Assembly (NCBI GenBank): GCA_023101725.1 | Contig: JALJCO010001022.1 | Location: 102,863 to 166,862 of the forward strand | Direction: 5' to 3' | DNA length: 64,000 nucleotides | Source: Atherinomorus stipes | Taxonomy: Eukaryota > Chordata > Actinopteri > Atheriniformes > Atherinidae | Shown: positions 24,835 through 36,800 of the stretch, one piece after another | Position numbering within the stretch: position 1 is the stretch's first letter | Layout of the letters: every line of letters begins with the position of its first letter | Translations under genes and position numbers: made by a program | Notes under the pieces: model-generated | Told to the model about the DNA's origin: nothing | The model's database searches: none | Seen by the model: the letters and a program-made list of their open reading frames with translations, nothing else

Positions 24835-27800
24835 TACTGTGCTTAAAATGTAAATGAAATGAGCTGCTTTGCATTGATTAAAGGTATATGCTTTGCCTAA
24901 CCAGTTTTGCCTTTGTGGGTTGATGGCCTGCTTTTTATAAATCCTGATAAGTAGCTGATTAGTTGCATGTTAGGCAAAACAAACACTGGAGGCAGCTAAA
25001 ACCTTCAGCTCTATGTTTTTACTTAACAGTAATTTATTTGCATTTAGTAATTCATTTGTATATGCAGTCAGATTGTGAATTAACAGGGGTCACTCTTCTG
25101 AATATTCTATTTTTATATATATATTTTTTAGGCGTGATGAAAGCAAGAGACGACTCAAAAATGTAAGTAATGTGTTCACCTTAAGCTTTGGTTGCATTTC
25201 TTTCTTTGATTTCTATTGTATTTCTTGTTTTTAAACCAGGTAAACACTCTTAAATGAGCAAATTGATTCCTTTTCCTTTGCCAATAGTAGAGTTTATCCT
25301 CTGTGCTTTGGGGGCTACAGTATATTATTCAGAACAAGTAACTACCTCTGCTTTCCAGGACACTAGCCTGCTCTTACAGCAGCATGATTTTCGGTGGCGA
25401 CTATGCTAGTTTGTTTTTGAATAGACTTCAGATGTCAGCAGGAAGCTTTCAGTTGTCTTGCAGCTGAGTGAAATTGATCTGTCTGCAGGTGCTGCTGTCA
25501 GGTTCAGAGCTTCTATGTGAGAAGTTTTGTTCAGAAGTTGAATTTGTCTTTATGGTCCAAAGTGCCGTCGCCTCAGGGAGGATTAAAAAATGCAAGGATT
25601 TGACACTTGGCAGCTGTTGGGCCCTAGCACTTGGACTAGTAAAGGCAGTCATGAGATCATGATCCTACTGGTCCCCCCCCCCCCGCACACACTATTTAAC
25701 CAAATTAACCATTTTCAGCTTTTTCAGCTCTCATATGCTACATATGTGAATATAGTAACCTGGGTTCTGCATCCTTTCTGTGTGCTATACTGGGACAAAA
25801 GTTTCATTGCTCATGCATTTCATTTTAACAGTGTCATTTAAAACTGTAGTCGAAGAATGCTGTCCATCTTCATACAAACTGCTAGTGTAATTACTGCAGT
25901 GTTATTTCTTGTGGAACTGAGTGCTGGTTGACCAAACTGTACTGAAAAGTCAAATATTCATGCTTCCTGTGAAGACTTGACCCTATTTGACTGAGGTCTA
26001 AACCGATCAAGTCAGCTCTGTCTTGCTAAACATTATCCAGTTTTTCTTTTAATTTCCTTGAGTGCAAAAAACACTGTATTCTACATTAATCTGCCCAGTT
26101 ATAACCTTCTATGGAGCAGTTTTGTCATGCTGATGCCAAAAATCCCACCAGCATTGTGACTGATTCTATAACAAAGTGATCGTGATGGACATTGTTTTGC
26201 TGACTGCATATATCCCAAAGTTAGTCTGGCTCAAACATAATCTATTTATTCTTTTAAGTGTGCCTTGAAACTAGACTTTAACAAGGTACCATAAGTGTGC
26301 TTTGTAAGTACAGTATGGCACATATGAGTGCTGATGAGAACAAGCTGGTGTGAACTGCTGGTGTTTTGCATGTTTTCATGCTTGTGAGGTTGTTTGGTTA
26401 TCTGGAAAGCCTCATTTGAATTGGACAATGGCTGATAACTTGGACTTGATAATGAGGCTGTTTGTCAGCGCAGCCTCTTTGAACTGGGTATAGCCTTTTT
26501 CTGGGAATTAACCAATTAGGGTCAATTTGAGTCCATTGCAATCCAGTTTTCACTGAAGTTTTTAAACTAGATAAATTGTTCCCAAATAAAGCGGTTAATC
26601 TGTTTTTGGCATAATCTGTGTAAAGCTTTCATATTTCATATGAAAAATTTAGGATAAAGTAAAACACGTAAATGCAACATGGGTGCATATGTCCAGGTTT
26701 TTATATCATTTTGCACAACCAAATGCTTGGCAAGTGTCAGACTAAACATTTTGAAGACAACATGTAGTGAAATTATTCTGGACATGTGTCTAATGTACTT
26801 TAAGCCTTTAACATTGATCATTCTCAGGTTTTCTTCAGTTCATACAAGCTAAATCCAGTTTTAATTGCTTTGGCTGCATCAGTTTTTCAGCCATGACTGA
26901 CAGAATGCACCCAGACTGTTAAGCCAATTATCAAATTGACAAATGAGCTGCACAGTCCTTCATAACATTTATTTTCCTGCATTTTGATCAACTGATAAGT
27001 GTGAACACAAGGTCTACTTAATATTTGAGCTTCAAGATATTCAGACTTAAATTTCCCAGATTGATGAATCATGAGTGAAACATTTAGTCAAACATTTAAA
27101 AATCCTTCTTTAAAGGCACTTGAGGCAAGATTTAAGAAATGAGACAAGCGAGTGCCATGACTGGCGCTGCGGGTAACCGCAGCCACCAGCCAAGCCGGCA
27201 CGGGAGTGTGCACAAATGGATTCTTTAACGTTGTTCACTACGCTGATAGTCTTTTTCTTTGTAGTTACACTTGTCTTTTAGTTGATCTGGATCGTTTGCT
27301 GATGGCAGAATAATCCGTAACTATCGCTTAGTGTTTGAATCTACCGCGACCATCTCCTTCTGTATCAAAACTGTCGGGGACACAGATGCAGCGTCCATTG
27401 ACGTCACATCTGCAGAACGGCGCAGGAAATTCGGCCATCGAATCTCATCGCATTTTGCAGCACACAGCCCGTTCAATCACCCATTAGCATTAAAAAGTGG
27501 ACATGCATGTTTGTTCTTTCACAATTCCTTTCTCTAGTTCCTTTAACTGTTAAAGCTACAACTCAAGTTTAATCATAAGTGCATGTGGGAATGTCTTGGA
27601 AGAGCAACACTTAATAGAGAAAAAAAATTATATACTTGTCACATGGAGAGAGATGTACCACATCTAATTTCCTGGATAATAAGTTTGCAGTTTAACACCT
27701 GGTGCATTTAAAGTTTTCTAGTTATTGATTCTTAAGAAATTATTTTTGATCAATTGCAGAGCTTAGAAATAAAATCTGATTCAGTAACACGTGTTTTTCT

Positions 27801-30800
27801 TTTTTCAAATTAAAAATTTTAAATGCCGTTCTGTTTTTGTCTGCATATGTTTAACAATAACACCAAAAGCCAGGTCCACCTGTCGGTACTATCAAGTAGC
27901 CAGTAAGATAACCACTGTTAAAACTGGAGAATCCAGTCAAAGACAATTATTCCTATTACATTTTCTGCTGCCAGGTCTAAGTTCTTGGAACAAACGACTA
28001 AAGAAATCTTGACACAAATATTTGTTCATGCCTCTGTGCAGCAGAGGCTTCAGGTCATTCAGAATGACTGAATACCCCTCACTTCAAAGAAAATGAAAAA
28101 TAAACTGCATCTAAAACGCTTGGGTTTCTAAAGCAGTAAAACATTATTATTAAAACATTTATGGTTGTCTCATCTGCCCAATAGTCAAAATATCTCTGAA
28201 ACTCTGCGTTTACAGCCATTTGGAACCAGCTGTGTTCTTCTGTTTCATTAGGGTTTATTTTAACTGCAGCTGATGGGGAAGAAAGTACTAATATGCTTTT
28301 ATGCTTTTGGTAAATAACTTTTTTTTTTCTTTTTTTTTTCTCAGCTGCAGCCACTGCTAAAGTTTTTTTTTTTTTTTTTCTTTGTTTTTTTTTGTGTAAA
28401 AAGCCTATCACATTTTTGATAGGGGAAGGAGGACATTTTGAGAGTGCAGCTGAAATTAAGGTGAAACTGTTTCCGTTTTGTCCACTCAGGTTCTGATTAC
28501 AATCTACTGGTTGGGTCGCAAGGCTCAGCTAGATCCATTTTACAGTGGCCCTCAGCTTAATTTTAAAGCCTTTGAGGGACTGTTGGGGTTGGCCCTGTCC
28601 AAGGTGAGTTGCTTTTCTTGGCTTCTAACAATTTGGTCTTTTCATTTTGAACACATTAACGCCGTCCTCTAAATGCAGGCCTTAGAGGAGGGCAGTAATT
28701 TAATCCTGAAAGACGGTGGATACAGAGAAGGCCCCTACCCACAGGAGGAGGAATGCCAGAGTATCAGGTCAAGTTATAAGAGGGGGAGCTCAGTAGACTG
28801 CACTGAGGCTCGTGCCATCCACCAGAATGAAGAAGGTACGCGTGTGCGGGCTGTTCCTTGTCAATAACTTGCAACAAAACTCGTCATACATACCAAACTG
28901 GATGATGATCCAATCTTTGTTTCGATGCAACACGTGCTGTTATTTTGCTTTTAAAGCTATTTGGCAATTGTACACCATGACCAAAGGTGTTTTTGTTTTT
29001 TGTTTTTGTTTTTCTTGTTTCTCCTGCTTATTTAAATCATAATCAACAGCTGCTGATCTTTCACCTTAGTGTGTTATGTCTTCATGTGTCTGTGCCTGCC
29101 TCAGTGCACGTCAGTGTTGGATTGTGGCAAGTTCCACACCTCGGTGATAGAAATGGTTTTGATGGGAGAGGGCATAAGACATTGCTTGATACTTGCTAGA
29201 GGGTTGGCTTTGTGAAGACGATCATCCAGTAAAGGTTTCCTCTGCACAGCCTCTTTTGTTTCATATTTAATCAACTTTGCCTCCATTTTCTTGTGTATTT
29301 CTTTCTTGTTAAATCTGCCTGTATTTTTCCCCCCTTTTAAGTTTCTTAGCCGTTGCTTATTTTCCATTTGATGATTCAATCTTCAGGTTGTGGAAGTGAT
29401 GCAGAAGCTGAGCAGGTGTTTAGGATGGAGAACATACAACCCACAGCCCACCAAAGTAGAGGATATATTCCACCACCACTTAGAAGGAAACAAGGGCAGG
29501 AGGAGCACACAGTGGGCTGCACAAGTCCACTCCCCAGGTACAGTAAATGTGTTGGCTGCTTTGTTTTAGAAAATTCTCACACTGATACTAACACACTGAT
29601 CCCATCACTGGCCTTGTGAAAAAGCTGCTGGCATTTATTTGCAGTCTTTTCTGCTGTCAGTATTGGGTTTTCTGTTTGTGCATGCTCGGTTTGAAAAGTA
29701 GAGCTCTTAATACAGTGTATTATACTGTTTTCTTTGTGTGGAATTTCATATTTCATGATGGAGCAATACCTGATCTCATTTTTGTTCTTTTTTGTTTTAG
29801 AACAAAAGAGGGAAAAAAAATAGTTTTGGTGCCCTTCAGTATGTTTTGTTGAAATTATGGCACTGGCCTTGGTGGAGGAGGCATTCTTGTCCTTTTTTGA
29901 TAACTGCTAAAAAAAAAGGAAGCAGTTTTCTAAAACACACATTTGTCTGCTGTAGCTTGGTGGAAGTCTGACGTGCCTGGGGAAAAAAAAAATCTGATAT
30001 GCAAGTTACTCGTGCTTCTGTTGGTTCTGTGATGGAAAAGGCAAAGTTTTCATGGAAAAAAGCTTTACAGTCCAGCACAAAATCAGTTCTAACTGGTTAA
30101 AAAATGTAGTTGGCAGAGTTTACCTCTCTGGCTTTGCATTTCCCTCCTGTTTCCCCATCTTTTTGTATGACTTATTCTTTCAATTTTTTAGTATTGCAAT
30201 CATTCCCCTTCAGTTTCAGCTTTGGTGTCAACAAAGCAGTTGACATATCAATACCAGAGGTTCATTGTTTTTCTAAAGGATTGCATAGATTCAAAATTCT
30301 GTACCTTTTATGTGGGATGAAAAATGAAAACGGATATAAGTGGCATGCTAAAACAAGTCCTGCTCAGATTTTCTCTGATTAGGACACAAACACCAACTGA
30401 AGGAGTCTTTAAAACTGTATTCTCTTCATAGGATGTGAGAATTTGAAGCTATTTTATGGAACTTTATTCAAGCACTTGAACAGATGGCTATATTGCACAT
30501 GTTCACACAAGCGATCCTTTCCAGATTTTCTTTAACTTTGTGCTTACACTTAAAGGAAAAAAAAAAAAAAAAAAACCTTTTGTCGTCTTGTTTGTTTTTT
30601 ACTTAAGTTAAAATAACAAATTGCTGCACCAATGCACAGTTGCATATGAATGAGCTCTGCTTGACTGGTCTTTTTCAGCATCAGCTCGATGGCTGAAAAG
30701 CACCGTATAACTCCAAGAACTAACAACTGACCTGTTTTTACCATTTGAAGCAAATGTGTGAAATTATTTGCTTCAGTCGCCATTTCATTGACGTGATCAC

Positions 30801-33800
30801 CATCAGTTGTGAACGAACAGACATCGGTGTACTACTCTTTACCGCAGTGCCATAGATGCCTCGTTGTCTCTTCAACCCGGCCTCATTGTACCACCTCCTG
30901 AATGTGCCGTTGATGACGAGCTTTTCCTGCAAGCTCCATACGAGGAAGATTCAGAAGACGATTATACTGAGGCAGATCCAGTTCTAGATGACTTGTTTTT
31001 CCGGCGAGTGCAGCAAAGTCTTCATCAGACTTCCACCAACCCCAACTTCGACCGCTTCTTGCCTCGACACTGGACACCTGACGAGGAGAATCGTGTCCAC
31101 AAGATCTTCCTTGGCTCCCAGAGAAGACCGTGGTATCGTAAAATGCTTCGCTTAAGGTCTGTGCCTGGAATTTTTCTTTCCTCTTTGCTAAGTTGCAAAG
31201 CAAGAATGCAAATGCAGATTTTCTAATAATGCAAAGTTTAGATAGCAGTTTTTTGTTGCATAACTTAACTTTACAAATGTTGGTGTATTGCTTTTTAAAA
31301 GCTCTGGTTGCATTTGTTTGAGTCAAATCTTGACTTTTGAAGTGAAGTATCTTATTTTTATATGTAACTTTGATGCTTAATAACCCATGACGCAGTGGTA
31401 TGCAGCCTAAAAATCTGCTGTTAATGGCTCATAGCCATAATTTTATCAGCAAGTAAAAAAAAAAAATTCAGCTTGACTACACAAAGTAGACTAACCCGTT
31501 AAAGGATAAGTTTCTTTTTTCAACCTGGACCTTATTTCTAGGAGTTTATATGTACACTAACTCCCCAGTAACATTTCTGTATCACTCCGACTCCTATGCG
31601 AGATATTTAGATTTTTTTGCGATCAGCGTATGTCCATATAATGGGAGGGAGCAGGGCAGCCAGAGCGGGCCTCTATATGACATTATCTGCCACAAAACTC
31701 TTTTAATTTAATAAATACTTACTAATGAATTAACAAACAAACGAGTACCATTGAACTGTTACGTCAGGTTTTGCTCTTCGTTTGTTATTTGGGTCGTTCA
31801 ACACGCACTACTGGCCGCGCGCTCCCCCTTGACGCGCGTTACCGTGGTACAGCTGAGAGCCGGAAGTAGCTTACCGGACGGACAACAACAAACCCAGCAC
31901 AACTCATCACGTTTAGACGTGTGTGTAGACTACTTAATGAAAAGTTGCCCGTTCGGTCCTGCAGGCCTTGGCTTGGTCTTCCAGTTTATTTTGGGGACAT
32001 GAAAAAAAGTCTCTACCACAGTCCGGTTGATCAGAGCAGAGAAATCCTCTATCCTAGTGAGACATCCTGGAAACATCCAGACGCGTATCTCCTGGTTTCA
32101 AATCTCATTCTAGGCAAGGCAAGGCAAGTTTATTTGTATAGCACATTTCATGTACAGAACAATTCAAAGTGCTTTACATAAAACATTATAAGCAAAAGGG
32201 AGATAAAAAAAACAAAAAAAAACAATTAGAAGCATGATTCAGAATTAAAAGCATTTAAGATTAAAAAGAGAGAATACAGAGACGTGCGGATTTTAACTTT
32301 TGAATAAAATCTACGTAAAAGCAGCTGAGAACAGGTGGGTCTTCAACCTGGATTTAAATAAACTAAGTGTTTCAGCTGATCTGAGACTTTCTGGGAGTTT
32401 GTTCCAGACATGTGGAGCATAGAAGCTGAACGCAGCTTCTCCATGTCTGGTTCTGACTCTGGGAACTGATAAAAGGCCGGATCCAGATGACCTGAGGGGT
32501 CTAGCAGGTTCATACTGGGTCAAGAGGTCACTGATGTATTTTGGGCCTAAACCATTCAGAGCTTTATAGACCAGCAGCAGAACTTTAAAGTCTATTCTCT
32601 GATGGACCGGCAGCCAGTGTAAAGACCTCAGAACTGGACTGATGTGGTCCACTTTTCTGGTCTTGGCAACAAAGGCATTCCTCTGTTGGCAGGTATCTGT
32701 TTGCCGACGTGCAGCGGCGTCTTGCTCTCTGGCCAGCTGTTCTTCTCTCTGCTTTCGCAGCCTCCTTTCAGTGAGCTCCTCATCTGTGTACTCTGGCTCG
32801 AATTGATAAGGACTTCCATGATATTCAAAGTCGTCGTTATCGTCTTCAAAATTGGAGAGATATTCTGCCATGTTGCTCAAAACAAGTAGTATCGATAGTA
32901 ATCCGGTTAGCTGACCGTCACAGAGCAGGAGTGATGAGTTGTGCGGAGTTTGTTGTTGTCCGTACATGTTGCTCTCGGCTGTACCACGGCAATGCGCGGC
33001 CAGTAGTGTTGAATGACCCCAATAACAAACGAAGAGCAAAACCACAGTTTTTGCTCTTTGTCACAGTTCAATGGTACTCGTTCGTTTGTTCATTCATTAG
33101 AAAGTATTGATGGAATTAAAGGAGTTTTGTGGCAGATAATGCCTCATATAGAGGCCCGCTCTGGCTGCCCCGCTCCCTCCCATTATATGGACATACGATC
33201 ACGAAAAAATCTAAATATCTCTCGTAGGAGTCAGTGATAGAGAAATGTTACTGGGGAGTTAGTGCACATATAAACTCCTAGAAATAAGGTCCAGGTTGGA
33301 AAAAAAAAAACTTATCCTTTAACAAGCACAGACAACTACTCGGCGAGAGATTGCAAGAAACAGCTAATTTTGCCTATTGCTATTTATCTAACTTCCTGTT
33401 GACTGTAAACTTGCTGTAATCTTATAAAGTGAACTGCTCATCATTTTATACTTATTTAATGTATCTTCTCTTCCTTTTCTTTGACTGCAGCAAGAAAGCG
33501 TTGGATTTAGCAGAAGAGTTGGACTTCATTTCCCAGCATGCAAGTGCTTCTTCTGTGCAGAATGTTTCCACCACATCTGGAGAGCTTAAACCCACATAGA
33601 AGATACGCTCTCAAGGCCTAATTTTTGACTCCCCAAGAAAATGCTGCTTACCAGTTACACACTACAGTGAACAAGCTCAGTCTCTTTATTTCACTGTCTT
33701 GTCTTGTGCTGCATTTTGTTTTCAGGCACAGTGATACAAGGATGTTTTAGCGGCATCATGCTGTGACTCATTGGATTATAAGTTAAACATGACTCATGCA

Positions 33801-36800
33801 TTGTCAAATGTCTGCAGCCGTAACAGAAACATGTTATTTATAACACCTTTTCTCGCCAATGCTATTTTGCAGCTTGTTGTTGTGACATATGTATTGAAAA
33901 ATAAATTCTTTGTGGGTTAATAAACTGTCAAATGGATTAATTCATATGCTGCACAATATGTTAAACACACTCATTCTGCCTTGATAAACTGTCTTTGAAT
34001 TCAGCTGAGGCCTTGAGGCGTGTTGTAGCTCCCATATTTCATAGTGTGTAAGCAACGCAATACTTCCTCTGCACATATTTTCTAGTCCAGCCCCCTGCCT
34101 TGCCTCGTCTTAGTTTTCTCAGCCCAGTTGCCACACATTTGTTGTAAATTTGTGTTCGTTACTGTTCGTGTTTTTCTCTGGTTCTGTAGAGTATATCGAC
34201 TCCAGGTCAAATCTGAGAGACCAGTTCAGGTCAACCCTGGCTGGATTTGGTGAGTCTTTAAAGTTCTGAGCAAAAGCAAAAAGAATTGGTGCAAAAGTTT
34301 CTTGACTCTTGAACAATTAACTGCTTTGTTGCCGCTTTGTTTTGGTGCATTGTTTGTTGGCATTCAGTGTGCTTTCAATAAATTTTGTGCCGCTACTTAA
34401 TTTGTCTTTCCATAAGGATAAAGTGCTTGGTACACCTCTCCTGCCAATTCCCATGGAGACATTTCATGGCAGAATTTATTACATACTTCAGGATTGTTTG
34501 TAATCACAGTCTTGTTTCCTCCCATCAAATTATGTCACAGTTTTGATGTACCACCTGGTAAATGCTGCTGTAAGTTATTCAGATGTCATGTTTGACATCC
34601 TCTGTTGCCCATAGCAGTGCTCTTATTTGTTCCTGTACAAGTCACAGCAGCTGATATGCAGACAGCAACATCTGTTGTCGTGTTTACTGCTGCACTGTTT
34701 GACTGGCATGCTGCTCTCCTGCTCCCACTTTGCTGAGGATTGTGTTGAGTGAATGCTGAATGTGCTGTTATACAGTAGCTGTTAAAACTGTAATTGTGTG
34801 CAGCATCTATGAGGCATGCATGCTTGCGCCCAGGCTTGCTGTGCAAATGTCGTTATTGAGCTGCTTATTCGTGTTGCATAAAATGTTTTCCAAAAACGTT
34901 TGGTTTTGTTGTGAGTTTTCTTTTTTGGGCATGTTTTACACTCAAATTCCTTTTTAGTATTTTTCTCTTCTATAATTTTTTTGTTCTCTCTGAACCAGGA
35001 GCAAATCCCTTAGCGACATCCCGATGGTTTACCCTGTGCGTAAAGTATCTAATGGAAATGGCCTTCATGATAAAAGCGAGGATATTGGTCTGGCAGGGAG
35101 TGGAATCAAGAACACAAAAGGAAGTGCAGCATTGCTGCCAAAGACAGTGAAGCTCAGTGGCAGGATGTAAGTTGGATCTCAGTTTGACAACTCTTCTTTA
35201 CAGAGTTTATTTCAGTCATTGTTCTGGCATTTTAAAGTGTCATGTTCCTTTTCATTTGAATGGAATTGTCAATGTTTAAGTTGTACAACTTTGACCCGTG
35301 CGTCCAAATCCTGTCATGGTTGTTTGACTTGCTGCATCTTCAGAACGGCTACTGAATTAGCACGATTCTCAGTATTTGAATATCTTCATGCAAGCTGCGT
35401 TTCTGTATCAAGTTTGAAAATGTATTATTCTGTGTAAGAGATGGTCCATAATATTAGAAATTGGAAGAATGATTTGAAAATATTGATGTAGCACTCTGTC
35501 TAAACTGCCTACACTTAAGCACTGGTGGTGGTTTATGCTTTTGCTTCAGGATCTGACTAAGTGGAAGAATCGTCGCTGGAGCAGCAAGTCTGATGTCCGG
35601 AGGAAGTCACAGGATAGGGAACATGTTATGAACCAGATGGCCAATGGTGCCGTGATGAACTATGAGAGAAATGAGGAGCAAGAAGGTCCTGGAAAGAGGT
35701 ACAAATCTAATGGGAAGCTTTAAGCAATGCTGACTGACCCCATTGTAGTGTTGAAAATTGTGTATATAAAAAGCCACACTCTGCTTATCGAAGTCATGCA
35801 ACATTACACAAATCCTGCCTCATGTTTTTGACTTCTCTCCTTACACTGACCCCTGTTGACTAATTGATTAGAGAACATTCCCCTCGGAGGTACAGCCCTT
35901 CTCCCCGTCCATACTCCACCTGTTCTCAGTCAAAACCCTCCAGCTCAAATCTGAGGCCACATACTCGAGTTCTGCTGGCCCGCAGCTATGCTGCTGAAGC
36001 AACCCTCAGTCAGGTAAGATTAGGCATTTTCTGCCTACTCCTACTTACTGTAATAATGGTCAAAACTGAAAAGATGTTTAAACATGTGCATGTATGGCTT
36101 TGCAGATCTGTAGCCAGGATTAACCTGTATCTTTTCAGAGATCATCACATGGAGCTATGCCTCCCTCTGATGGGACAAATTTGGGGGAAGAGACCTACTT
36201 TGTGTCTTTGGGCTCAGATGGAGGAGTTGCCACACCTTCTTTAAACTGCCCTTTCACCTCTCAGACCCTGGGCAGCCAAGCTCCTCTCCATTCCTCATCT
36301 GAACAGGCCCAGCCACAAAATGTTGTCACAAACCAGATCTCCTCTCTTGTTATAAGCACCAGCAGCCAGAATCCGACTCCATCCATGCAAAGTATTGACA
36401 CAGATCCTCTCTGTGTTGATCCGAAAGGAAAAACTTCTTGTCCAGATGTAGTCAATCAAGTAGGGGCTGATAGCACAGAGGACCTGTTGCATCAGAACCA
36501 CAAGTCCCAAGAGGAGAGCCAGAAGTCGCATTGGGACTCAGCGGTGGATGGCAGAGCCCAGCAGAAAAGGAACCTCCCCAAGTACCCAAGCAGAACTGGA
36601 TCGTGGTCCAGCACAGCCAGCCTCCCTCGTGGTTACCGTCGGTCTGAGGGCTCCTCGCGTCTCTCTTCTGCAATCACAGCCAGACCTTTTGGGACCAAGC
36701 AGTCCAGGGGGTCCTCACTACCAAGACTGTTCAGCGTGAGTTTGTCATCACAGCTGATGCTCTTTTTACTAAGCTCCAGATTAACAAAACAAAAGGGCAT

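Larger units (their letters stand above)
31157..33490. other. lmo7 intron after exon 9, dominated by a mobile element
   Basis: This intron holds the TTAA-flanked element described separately (31503-33318). I see nothing else in the short flanks besides A-rich tracts. Confidence 0.7.

Noticed and set aside
28079..28411. 110-codon minus-strand Lys-rich frame
   Set aside because: The Lys run is a translation of poly-T tracts in an lmo7 intron; no domain is present.
32311..33045. 244-codon minus-strand frame as a host gene
   Set aside because: It spans the junction of two mobile elements and ends in a LINE reverse transcriptase tail; reported as mobile elements.
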